Shown piece after piece: positions 1-7,289 of a stretch of 64,000 bases of DNA. The stretch is from the NCBI GenBank assembly GCA_020848735.1, contig JADLHO010000090.1, positions 1-64,000 on the forward strand. The letters are read 5' to 3'. A model generated the notes under the pieces. The model had not been told where the DNA came from. It worked only from the letters and a program-made list of their open reading frames with translations, and ran no database searches. This stretch comes from Planctomycetota bacterium (GTDB taxonomy: Bacteria; Planctomycetota; UBA1135; UBA2386). How positions within the stretch are numbered: position 1 is the first letter of the stretch; the number at the start of each line of letters is the position of its first letter. Both the position numbers and the translations under genes were made by a program.

Positions 1-124
1 ACAAGATCCGGCTCCTCAGCCATCGCGCCTTCGGCTTCCACTCCGCGGTGCCGATGATCGCGACCATCTACCTCTGCTGCGGCGGCATTACGCTGCCAGA
101 GCTACAGCTCCTTTAGGAGAGCCC
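1..124 (+). mobile_element. Right end of an ISL3-like insertion sequence (partial)
   Basis: Only the 3' end of the element is in the window. It holds the last codons of a transposase and then eight bases. Read inward from the outside, on the minus strand from 124, the end starts GGGCTCTCC, which resembles the GGCTCTTC-type termini of ISL3-family elements. The boundary at 124 is an inference. The left end and any 8-base target duplication lie outside the window. A sigma-factor fragment begins immediately beyond the proposed end. Confidence 0.55.
3..116 (+). CDS. ISL3-family transposase, C-terminal end only
   Basis: The reading frame is open from the window edge to TAG at 114-116 and gives the last 37 residues of a protein. 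The motif HRAFGFHSAVPMIATIYLC, followed by CCGGI, is the characteristic tail of ISL3-family DDE transposases, which contain an HRAFGFHS-type segment before the end. The catalytic residues are outside the window, so it cannot be said whether the copy is intact. The family call rests on this short motif and on the terminal sequence that follows it. Confidence 0.65.
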   Translation, partial: KIRLLSHRAFGFHSAVPMIATIYLCCGGITLPELQLL

Positions 125-373
125 GAATTGACCTCCATCCTCGGCCCTCAGGAACGGCAGACCAACCAGTACCTGCAGCAGGATCTCCTGACTGAGGTCG
201 TCGACGTCGATTCCCCGACCGCACACCCCACGGGCACGCAGCGCCGAGAGGATCCCTGCCACAATCGACGTAGCATCCGTGATCAACGAATGGATCGCCT
301 CGGAATCGCCCTGCTTCGCCGCGAGGATGACGCCCGCGGCGATGCTCACGAGCGATCTCCGCTCTTCGGCCAT
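113..373 (-). pseudogene. ECF sigma factor N-terminal fragment, truncated by the IS end
   Basis: Reading from an ATG at 373 toward 113, the protein starts with about 80 residues that look like region 2 of an ECF sigma factor: AAKQGDSEAIHSLI is the usual first helix, and VDDLSQEILLQVLVGLPFLR matches the DxxDLxQEVFLxxLxxLPxFR pattern of region 2.1-2.2. The frame then runs into the proposed insertion-sequence end near 124 and stops at 113. Regions 2.3 to 4 are missing, so it cannot be a working sigma factor. An ATG at 421 would add 16 unlike residues. It could also be an unrelated short gene, but the position of the break at the IS end favours disruption. Confidence 0.5.
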
Positions 374-780
374 ACGAGGAGGAATGCCCCCCCCGGCACG
401 CCGCGACCACCACAGCGGCATCGAAGCGATACGTCAATGCCAAGGGAAGGGAAGCCTCATCCACGCAGATCCATCCTCGCAGGCCGGACAGAGCCGGACC
501 CTATCGTGGCTGGACGCGGTCGGCAAGGCTGTCTCCTTTGGACTCCCCGAGGGGAACTCCCCCCCCGGGGAGCGGGCATCAGGCCGCATCCCAATCCACA
601 GTCCAAGGCCCGCGCTGGTTCTTGCTGTCGAGAGAGGGCAAGCCTCTCGCCTCACACGGACGGGCTGCGACCATTCGATCTCCCCCTCCCCGCCGCCTGA
701 CGGGCGGCGACGGCGCCTTCGGTCCGGGGACGATCACCGGGGAGTCCAAGAGCTCCGCGTGCTTTCTCGGAGGCAATGGC
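374..780. other. Gap without a recognised gene
   Basis: This stretch lies between the sigma-factor fragment and the end of the RNA methyltransferase gene. Short open frames exist on both strands. One on the minus strand (434-655) contains RVRLCPACEDG, but it has no convincing start context and no family I can name. I see no tRNA or repeat. It may be eroded DNA linked to the insertion event. Confidence 0.4.
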
Positions 781-1584
781 TCAACGCCGCTGCCGACGCG
801 CCTCGAAGAGCAGCACGCCGGTGGCGACCGCGACGTTCAGGCTCTCGACGCTCGGCTGGATCGGGATGCGCAGGCGCAGGTCCGCGACGTCGACGAGTTC
901 ACCGGGGACGCCCTGGCCTTCGCTGCCCAGCGCGATCATGACGGGGCCGCGCAGATCGGCGTCGAGGTACTCGGTTGGAGCATGCGCGTCGGCGATCGCG
1001 AGGCAGAGGCCGTGGCGCGTGGCGAAGGCGCGGAGCGCGGGCGCGTCGAGGCCGCGCAGGGTCGGCAGGCGGAGCACGCTGCCGGAAGAGCCGCGCACCG
1101 CCTTCTCGCGGAAGGGGTCCGCGCTGCCCTTCTGCGCGATGAAGCCCGTGCCTCCGGCGGCTTCGGTCGCGCGCAGCATGGCGCCGAGATTGCCGGGATC
1201 GCGCACGCCCGCCGCGACCACGATCAGCGCGCGCGCGGGATCCGCGCCGCACAGCGCGCGCTCCTCGCATCGCGGCGTGCGCACCAGCGCGAGCACGCCC
1301 TGCGGCGTCGTCAGCGAGCTCAGGCGTTCGAAGACCGCGTCCTGCGCGATCGCGAGCTGATGCGCGCGCGCCTCGAGGCCCTTGCGCAGCGCCGCGCCGG
1401 CCTCGCTCGACGCGAAGCGCTCGGCGAGCACGCCGACGAGGATCTCGCAGTCGGCCGCGATCGCCTCGCCGACGACGCGCGCACCCTCCACGACCATCTC
1501 GTCGGGACGGTCCCCGGCCGCGGCCTCCTTCACGCGCGCGACCAGCGGGTTCTTCGGTGAGCTGAGTTCGACGAGACGGGCCAT
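781..1584 (-). CDS. SpoU/TrmH-family RNA 2'-O-ribose methyltransferase
   Basis: The 267-residue protein has the layout of the rRNA/tRNA SpoU methyltransferases: a small N-terminal substrate-binding domain (about 1-100) starting with SSPKNPLVARVK, then a trefoil-knot SPOUT domain. The three SPOUT motifs are visible: RDPGNLGAMLRATEAAG (motif 1, with the catalytic Arg in the N-x4-R pattern), IALGSEGQGVP (motif 2) and IPIQPSVESLNVAVATG (motif 3, the AdoMet-binding knot). It should transfer a methyl group from S-adenosylmethionine to a ribose 2'-OH in rRNA or tRNA. The exact target (for example 23S G2251) cannot be read from sequence. The ATG lies 9 bases after the stop of the gluQ gene, so the two are probably co-transcribed. 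Confidence 0.9.
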   Translation of the reverse strand: MARLVELSSPKNPLVARVKEAAAGDRPDEMVVEGARVVGEAIAADCEILVGVLAERFASSEAGAALRKGLEARAHQLAIAQDAVFERLSSLTTPQGVLALVRTPRCEERALCGADPARALIVVAAGVRDPGNLGAMLRATEAAGGTGFIAQKGSADPFREKAVRGSSGSVLRLPTLRGLDAPALRAFATRHGLCLAIADAHAPTEYLDADLRGPVMIALGSEGQGVPGELVDVADLRLRIPIQPSVESLNVAVATGVLLFEARRQRR

Positions 1585-1593
1585 CGCCTGAGC

Positions 1594-2568
1594 CTATCCG
1601 CGCGCGCCGTCGATCTCGTCGGCGTGCACGACGAGCGGATCGCGCGGCACGGCGTCGAGGAAGCCGCCGCGGTCCCGGCAGCGCGCGAGCAACTCGGTCG
1701 CGCTGCAGCGCCGCCTCGCCGGCAGGAGCCCGCTGCGCGCCGCCAACCAGCCGAGGACGGACTCGGCATCGATGCCGCGCTCGCGGTAGCTGCGCAGCGA
1801 GGTGTCGCCGTGACGCTTCGCGAGTCGTCGACCGTCTTCGCCGACGAGCAGCGGCAGGTGCGCGAACTGCGGCGCCTCCCAGCCGAGGGCCGCATAGAGC
1901 AGGAGCTGGCGCGGCGTCGACGGCACCAGGTCGTCGCCACGCATCACCCGCGTGATCCCCTGGGCGTGGTCGTCGGCCACCACCGCGAGCTGATAGGCCG
2001 GCTCGCCGTCGCGCTTCTGGATCACGAAGTCGCCGCGGATGCGGCCGTCCTGTGCACCGCGGAAGCCGTCGACGAAGGGCACGCGTTCCACGTCGACCCG
2101 ATAGCGCACCGCCGGCTCACGACCGGTTGCCGCCCGCGCCGCCGCGAGCGTCGGAAAGCGCCCGCGGCAGGTGCCGGGATAGGGCGCCGCGTCGAGCCAG
2201 TCCTCGTGCGGTGCCGAGGCCGCGTCCTCGATCTCCTTACGCGTGCAGATGCACGGGTACGCGAGGCCCCTCTCGATCAGTCCGTCGACGTGCGCGCGGT
2301 AGCGCGCGCAGTGCTCGCTCTGGCGGAGCGGCGCGCCGTCCCAATCGAGACCGAGCCATGCGAGATCCTCGAGGGTCGCGCGCTCCGCGCCGCTCTTCAC
2401 GCGCGGGCCATCGATGTCCTCGATGCGGAGGAGTAAGGTTCCCCCGCGCGTGCGGATGTCGAGCCAGGTCAGCAGGAACGTCCGCGCGTTGCCGAGGTGC
2501 AGCACGCCGGTCGGACTCGGAGCGAGACGACCGACCGGCGGTTTCGCCGCGGCGTCGCCCGTCGTCAT
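1594..2568 (-). CDS. gluQ: Glutamyl-Q tRNA(Asp) synthetase
   Basis: The 324-residue protein is a truncated glutamyl-tRNA-synthetase-like enzyme that lacks the anticodon-binding half. That is the mark of GluQ-RS, which attaches glutamate to queuosine at position 34 of tRNA(Asp). Visible features are the class-I start GRLAPSPTGVLHLGNA (HIGH motif as LHLGN), LRIEDIDGPR, a CxC...Y...C zinc site (YPCICTRKE then YPGTCRG) and the degenerate KMSKS-like LAKRHGDTSLR. The start at 2568 puts the conserved GRLAPSPTG twelve residues in, as in other members. Its ATG overlaps the divergent rsgA ATG. The protein is slightly longer than usual at its C-terminus. Confidence 0.9.
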   Translation of the reverse strand: MTTGDAAAKPPVGRLAPSPTGVLHLGNARTFLLTWLDIRTRGGTLLLRIEDIDGPRVKSGAERATLEDLAWLGLDWDGAPLRQSEHCARYRAHVDGLIERGLAYPCICTRKEIEDAASAPHEDWLDAAPYPGTCRGRFPTLAAARAATGREPAVRYRVDVERVPFVDGFRGAQDGRIRGDFVIQKRDGEPAYQLAVVADDHAQGITRVMRGDDLVPSTPRQLLLYAALGWEAPQFAHLPLLVGEDGRRLAKRHGDTSLRSYRERGIDAESVLGWLAARSGLLPARRRCSATELLARCRDRGGFLDAVPRDPLVVHADEIDGARG

Positions 2569-3514
2569 GTCCACACCGCGCATCGGCACCATTCTGAAGA
2601 TCGACGCCAAGGTCTGCCACGTCGAGCTCGAGGGCCAGCGCCTCGCGGTTCCCCTCCGTGGGCGTCTCTTCGAGGAGCGTGGACGCTCGCGCAATCCCGT
2701 CGCGGTCGGCGATCGCGTGCAACTGGGCGCCGATGCCGAGGGCGTTGCGATCGAGGCCGTGCTGCCGCGGTGCTCGCAGCTCGCGCGCCGGAGCAAGGGC
2801 GAAGGCGAACTCGAACAGGTCCTCGCGGCGAACGTCTCGCTCGTGCTCGTGGTCTCCGCGCTGCGCGAACCGCCCTTCCAGGCCCTGCTCGTCGATCGCA
2901 TCCTCGCCGCCTGCGAACGCCAGGAGCTGCGCGCCGAACTCGTCCTGACCAAGCTCGACCGCGACAAGCGCGGCGAGTCCGCCGCCTGGTCCGCGCTCTA
3001 CCGCGGGCTGGGCTACACCGTGCACGAGACCTCGGTCGCCGCAGGTCACGAGACCACGGCCACTCTCGACGCGCTGCGCACGCGCCTGCACGAGAACACG
3101 ACGGTGCTCACCGGCCTCTCGGGCGCCGGCAAGTCCTCGTTGCTCAACACGCTCGTGCCCGGACTCGCGCTGCGCGTCGGCGACGTGAACCGCGTGCGCC
3201 ACGGCCGCCACACGACGACCGCAGCCGAGCTCTTCCCGCTGCCTGGCGGCGGTTACGTGCTCGACACGCCGGGGATCCGCAACTTCGTGCTGTTCGGCGT
3301 CGCGCCGACCGAGCTCACGTTCTGGTTCCGCGAGTACGCGCCGATCGCGCGCGACTGCGCCTACCGCAACTGCACGCACCGGAGCGAACCCGACTGCGCG
3401 GTGCGCCGCGCGCTGGCGTCGGGGGCCATCCACGCGAGCCGTCACGCGAGCTACGAGCACCTCTTCGCCGAGCTGCAGGAGGCCGACGAACGCGAGCGGC
3501 GCGGCGAGTCCTGA
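2567..3514 (+). CDS. rsgA: Ribosome small-subunit-dependent GTPase A
   Basis: The 315-residue protein is the circularly permuted GTPase RsgA (YjeQ), which checks late maturation of the 30S subunit. An OB fold occupies about residues 1-80. The GTPase domain has the motifs in permuted order: G4 TKLD, then G1 GLSGAGKSSLL (from about 183), then G3 DTPGIRNF. The C-terminal zinc knuckle is DCAYRNCTHRSEPDC. The start MSTPRIGTILKID directly precedes the OB fold. An upstream in-frame extension to 2414 would run antisense through gluQ and is unlikely. The ATG overlaps that of the divergent gluQ gene by two bases, so each promoter must lie inside the other gene, or the mRNAs are leaderless. Confidence 0.93.
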   Translation: MSTPRIGTILKIDAKVCHVELEGQRLAVPLRGRLFEERGRSRNPVAVGDRVQLGADAEGVAIEAVLPRCSQLARRSKGEGELEQVLAANVSLVLVVSALREPPFQALLVDRILAACERQELRAELVLTKLDRDKRGESAAWSALYRGLGYTVHETSVAAGHETTATLDALRTRLHENTTVLTGLSGAGKSSLLNTLVPGLALRVGDVNRVRHGRHTTTAAELFPLPGGGYVLDTPGIRNFVLFGVAPTELTFWFREYAPIARDCAYRNCTHRSEPDCAVRRALASGAIHASRHASYEHLFAELQEADERERRGES

Positions 3515-3520
3515 GCGGAC

Positions 3521-4108
3521 TCAACGCGGCGGCTCGTCCGGCGAGGGATCGTCGGGCGAGGACATCGCCGCGGCCTCGACGGCGAGGCGCCGGCGACGCA
3601 GGCGCAGGTGCACGGCGAGCATGCCGACGAAGCCCGCGAGGAGGGTGACGAAGCTCGCGATGATCGCCGGCACGTAGGGCGCCAGGTCGACGATGGTGCG
3701 CGCGAGATCGTCGACCAGCTCGGCACTCATGCGTTGGTCCTCGGGGAGCTGCGCCTGCATGTCGACGAGTGCCTTGCGCACGGTGCGCAGATCGGGCTCA
3801 CCCGCTTCCGCGATCGCCGGCGCGGCCCAGAGGAACGTGCCGAATCCGACCGCGATGAAGGCCACGGCGAAGCCCTGTGCCGCGCTGAGCTTCGCGTCGC
3901 GCCGCAGCGCGACGAGCGCGGGCAGGATGCCGAACGGCGCGACGAACAGGACCCCGAGACAGAGCGCCGCACCGCCGATCCCCGCACCCGCGAGGGGGAT
4001 GACGAGCCCGAACACGAGCAGCAGGCCGAGAAGGGTCTGGAGGGAGCCGACGAGGATCGGCACGGTCCAGGAAGGAGACGGAGGCGGCGCGGCGGGAGTG
4101 GACGTCAC
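3521..4108 (-). CDS. Hypothetical membrane protein with a three-helix pattern
   Basis: The 195-residue protein has hydrophobic segments at about 18-40, 45-66, 78-97 and 146-170, a central soluble loop, and a basic then acidic C-terminal tail (LRLRRRRLAVEAAAM followed by DDPSPDEPPR). The pattern of DUF4199-like bacterial membrane proteins (two closely spaced helices, a third, an extracytoplasmic loop and a last helix) is similar, but I cannot assign the family with confidence. It converges on rsgA with only six bases between the two stop codons. No function can be stated. Confidence 0.75.
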   Translation of the reverse strand: MTSTPAAPPPSPSWTVPILVGSLQTLLGLLLVFGLVIPLAGAGIGGAALCLGVLFVAPFGILPALVALRRDAKLSAAQGFAVAFIAVGFGTFLWAAPAIAEAGEPDLRTVRKALVDMQAQLPEDQRMSAELVDDLARTIVDLAPYVPAIIASFVTLLAGFVGMLAVHLRLRRRRLAVEAAAMSSPDDPSPDEPPR

Positions 4109-4224
4109 GGTGGGAATCGCCCGCAGCGTAACCCCGACCGGGCCCGCGACCGACTTCGTCGCGAGGGCACAGATGCACGGGGCTAAGCTTCCGCGCCGCT
4201 CCCTGCCCGCGTCTCTCTCCGCTC

Positions 4225-6018
4225 ATGACGATCCAAGTTCTCGGACTCGTGTCGCTTCCCGTCACGGTGACGCTGCTGGCAACGGCCCTCGCAGCGCAGG
4301 TTGCACCCGGCGCGCCCTCGCGGCGCGACGACCAGCCGCGCCTCGAGCGCTGGGTGTACCGGCCGACGACGCCCTTCCGTCTCGATCCGCAGAGCCAGTC
4401 CCAGGACCGCATCACGGTGAAGTTCCGCGATGAGCTCCGGGTGCGCCTCGTCGGCAGCAAGCTCGTCAGCCTCGAGGGCGCGGACCTGCGCCGGGTGAAC
4501 GGGATCCTGGTCGGCAGCGAGCTGATGCGCACCTTCACCCGTGGCGTCGAGGAGCTCGAGGCGGAGCGGGCACGCGCCGCGCGCAACGTGCCGGCCCACG
4601 AGGCGCCGCTCGCCGACCTCAACAACTACTTCACGATTGCCACGAGCGGCATCGCCGCGACGGAGCGCATCGTGTCGGCACTGCTCGAGGAACCGCTCGT
4701 CGAGACGGCCTATGCGAACTTCATCGCCGTGCCGACCAACGACCTGCCGCCGCCGACGCCGCTGCTCGAGGCCAACCAGGGCTACCTCGGCGCCGCGCCG
4801 TCGGGCTACGAGTACCGCACCGTCGAGACGATCGTCGGGGCACGCGGCGAAGGGCTCTACCTCGCGCAGCTCGAGGGCAAGCACACGCTCGATCACGAGG
4901 ATCACAGCACGGTGAGTGCGGCGACGATCCTCGGGTCGCCGCCGACCTCGGCGTGGGACAGCTGGCAACAGCACGGCACGGCGTGCCTCGGGATCATGGG
5001 CGCGCAACGCAACGCCTACGGCGTGCGCGGCATGGCGAGCGACCACGAGCGCTTCTACACCTCGAGCCTGCAGAACGGCGCCGACAACATGGTGAGCCTC
5101 GCGACGGGCGTGCTGCGCCCGGGCGACGTGATGAGCTCGAGCTATGCCTGGGTGGTCTCGAGCCTGCATGCCCCGGCCGATTACGTGCAGTCGGTCTACG
5201 ACGCGATCCGCATCGCGGCCGCATCGGGCATCGTCTACACGATCGCCGCGGGCAACACGAACCACGACCTCGCCGACACGGCGATCTACGGCAACCGCTA
5301 CCTCCCGTCGTCGACGCCCTCGGGCGCGTTCATCACCGGGGCATCCGGCTCCGGCGACCTGTCGCGCGCGGGCTTCAGCAACTTCGGCGCGGTCGTCGTC
5401 GCCAACTGCTGGGGCAGCGGCGTGGCGACCACCGGGTACGGGAGCGCGTTCGATCCGGGCGACGTCCGGCAGCAGTACACGAACGGTTTCAGCGGGACCT
5501 CGGCGGCGACGCCCGCGCTCGCCGGTGTGCTCGCCTCGATGTCGGGAGCGATCCAGGAGCAGCTGCTGCGCGCACCGACGCTCGCCGAGCTCCGCAACGC
5601 GCTGCTCACGACGGGCACGGCGATCCCGGGCAACGGCGGACAGATCGGCAACCGGCCGGCCCTCACGCAGATGCTCGCCACGGTGGGCCTGCCCGACGGG
5701 CTGCTCGTCTCGCAGGACGCCGCGATCGGCAGCAACGCCGTGCTGGCGCTCGACGGTCCCGCCGGGGCGCCGTTCGGCGTGCTGATGTCCTTCGGCACGG
5801 GCAACACGGGCTTCGGCGCGAATCGTCCGCTGCTGCTCGACGTCGCGACCCTCATCGTCGCGGGCCAGGGCCAGCTCGATGCCTCTGGCAACGCGAGCCC
5901 GAGCTTCGGTGTGCCCAACGACCCGTCGCTGATCGGCGGCGAGCTCTTCGTGCAGTGCGTGCAGATCCGCGGCTCGGCGCTCCACCTGAGCAACAGCTGC
6001 ATGCTCTGGATCCACTGA
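4225..6018 (+). CDS. Secreted subtilisin-like (S8) protease homologue with a C-terminal beta domain
   Basis: The 597-residue protein begins with a signal peptide (LPVTVTLLATALAAQ). A propeptide-like region is followed by a subtilase domain: the His motif QQHGTACLGIMGA (His about 250), the oxyanion Asn in AAGNTN (344) and the Ser motif FSGTSAATPALAG (Ser about 426). Where related enzymes have the catalytic Asp in an ADVE-like motif, this protein has LAQLEG, that is Gln215, so the triad appears incomplete. The last 130 residues carry the pattern GQLDASGNAS...VPNDPSLIGGELFVQ, which also ends another secreted protein here (46803-49850). It is probably exported and either a non-classical protease or a pseudo-enzyme. 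Confidence 0.85.
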   Translation: MTIQVLGLVSLPVTVTLLATALAAQVAPGAPSRRDDQPRLERWVYRPTTPFRLDPQSQSQDRITVKFRDELRVRLVGSKLVSLEGADLRRVNGILVGSELMRTFTRGVEELEAERARAARNVPAHEAPLADLNNYFTIATSGIAATERIVSALLEEPLVETAYANFIAVPTNDLPPPTPLLEANQGYLGAAPSGYEYRTVETIVGARGEGLYLAQLEGKHTLDHEDHSTVSAATILGSPPTSAWDSWQQHGTACLGIMGAQRNAYGVRGMASDHERFYTSSLQNGADNMVSLATGVLRPGDVMSSSYAWVVSSLHAPADYVQSVYDAIRIAAASGIVYTIAAGNTNHDLADTAIYGNRYLPSSTPSGAFITGASGSGDLSRAGFSNFGAVVVANCWGSGVATTGYGSAFDPGDVRQQYTNGFSGTSAATPALAGVLASMSGAIQEQLLRAPTLAELRNALLTTGTAIPGNGGQIGNRPALTQMLATVGLPDGLLVSQDAAIGSNAVLALDGPAGAPFGVLMSFGTGNTGFGANRPLLLDVATLIVAGQGQLDASGNASPSFGVPNDPSLIGGELFVQCVQIRGSALHLSNSCMLWIH

Positions 6019-6044
6019 GGCGCCCGCGCGATCCTGACGCCGTC

Positions 6045-6698
6045 ATGAAGGACACGATCCTCGACGGCGTCCACGGCTGGAGCGCGTTCCAGCCCGATCG
6101 TCGCATCGACTTCTGCGCGTGGTTCTGGCGGCGTCCCGGCGGCAACGTGATGTTCGATCCGCTGCCGCTCGACGAATCCAACGCGCGCTTCGTCGAGGCC
6201 GCGGGCGGAGTCGCCTGCGTGCTGCTCACGAACGCGGACCACTGGCGCGGCACGAGTGCGGTCGTGGATCGCTTCGGCGCGAAGGTCTGCGCGCCGAGCG
6301 GCGATCGCGAGCGCTTCGAGGCGCGCGCCGAGCGCGTCGACGTGTGGTTCGACTCGGTGGCGCAGCTCCCCTGCGGACTGGCTGGCGATCTCGAACTGCG
6401 CCTCCTCCACGGCGGCAAGTCGCCGGTCGAAGCGGCGTTCTGGTTGAAGCCGGTGCGTGGGCTCTACCTCGGCGACGCCGTGCGCAGCCACGTCAGCGGC
6501 GTGCTCCGCCTGCTGCCCGACGACAAACTCGCGGATCGCGCGCGGCTCTGCGCCGACCTCGCGACGCTGCGCGACCTCAACCTCCAGGCCCTCCTCCTCG
6601 GCGACGGCGACAGCTTCTTCTGTGGTGCGCGCGGGGCATTCCTCGCCTTCCTGCGCGAGCTCGAGTCCGCCGCGCTGGCGTCGCGGAGCACCCGTTGA
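6045..6698 (+). CDS. Metallo-beta-lactamase-fold protein with degenerate metal site
   Basis: The 217-residue protein follows the pattern of small MBL-fold hydrolases: a loop LLTNADHWRGTSAVVDRFGA where active family members have THxHxDHxxG, then a strand such as LRLLHGGKSPVEAAFWL, and GLYLGDAV at the place of the GDxL metal-ligand motif. Most of the HxHxDH ligands are absent, leaving only the Asp-His pair. The fold call is therefore reasonable, while a metal-dependent hydrolase activity is doubtful. It lies 26 bases after the subtilase gene and its stop overlaps the next start, so it belongs to a small plus-strand operon. Confidence 0.7.
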   Translation: MKDTILDGVHGWSAFQPDRRIDFCAWFWRRPGGNVMFDPLPLDESNARFVEAAGGVACVLLTNADHWRGTSAVVDRFGAKVCAPSGDRERFEARAERVDVWFDSVAQLPCGLAGDLELRLLHGGKSPVEAAFWLKPVRGLYLGDAVRSHVSGVLRLLPDDKLADRARLCADLATLRDLNLQALLLGDGDSFFCGARGAFLAFLRELESAALASRSTR

Positions 6699-7141
6699 AG
6701 CGCGGCATCCCTCTCGCCGACTCCCCGGCCGGTCCGCTGCTCGACCGCCTGATCGCACTCTCCGTGGTCGCGACCGCGATCGTCTGCGTCGTGATGCTCG
6801 CGAGGATCCAGCCCGACGAACGCGGGCACGGGACCCATCAGCAACTCGGACTCCCGCCCTGCGGCTGGCCCCAGCAGCACGGCATCCCCTGTCCGACCTG
6901 CGGCGTCACCACGGCCGCCACGCTCGTCGTGCACCTGAAGCCGCTCCACGCGATCTGGACCCAACCCTTCGGCGCGGCGCTCGCCCTCGCCGGTGTCGGT
7001 CTCGCGTGCTTCGCGCTGCGCGCGCTGCTCCTGCGCGAGTCGCTCCTCGCGCGCATCTCGCTCTGGCCGCTCGGCACGCTCGCGGCGACCGCGATCGCCC
7101 TGTTCTTCGCGGGCTGGGGCTGGACCTGGCTCAGGTGGTGA
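6695..7141 (+). CDS. DUF2752 membrane protein
   Basis: The 148-residue protein carries the DUF2752 signature: a Cys in PPCGWP, then HGIPCPTCGVTTAA (CPxCGxT). It also has hydrophobic segments at about 18-37, 88-106 and 124-145. DUF2752 proteins are small integral membrane proteins of unknown role. The start chosen is TTG at 6695, which overlaps the previous stop as TTGA. The next ATG would cut off the first helix. Coupling to the MBL-fold gene suggests co-expression. Confidence 0.8.
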   Translation: MKRGIPLADSPAGPLLDRLIALSVVATAIVCVVMLARIQPDERGHGTHQQLGLPPCGWPQQHGIPCPTCGVTTAATLVVHLKPLHAIWTQPFGAALALAGVGLACFALRALLLRESLLARISLWPLGTLAATAIALFFAGWGWTWLRW

Positions 7142-7273
7142 ACTGATTGCCGGGTTCCGGTCCCAGTGCATCCGTCGCGCTACCGCCGAAGCGCAATGAC
7201 CACGGAGCAGCAGATCGTCCAACGAGCGCTTGACTCGTCTCGCCGGCCCATCGACGCTCCCCGGTCGGAGCCC

Positions 7274-7281
7274 AGAGGAGG
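7274..7281 (+). promoter_or_regulatory. Strong Shine-Dalgarno site of the accessory operon
   Basis: The sequence AGAGGAGG lies 8 bases before a GTG at 7290 and decides that start over an in-frame TTG at 7230. The rest of 7142-7273 contains no gene I recognise and no clear promoter. Confidence 0.7.
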
Positions 7282-7289
7282 ACTCAACC

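Noticed and set aside
434-655. Small minus-strand frame with CPACEDG
   Set aside because: No conserved family, weak start and eroded surroundings, so not called as a gene.
538-1560. Long plus-strand reading frame opposite the methyltransferase gene
   Set aside because: Arg/Ala-rich antisense frame produced by GC-rich codon use, with no recognisable domain. The same applies to other long opposite-strand frames.
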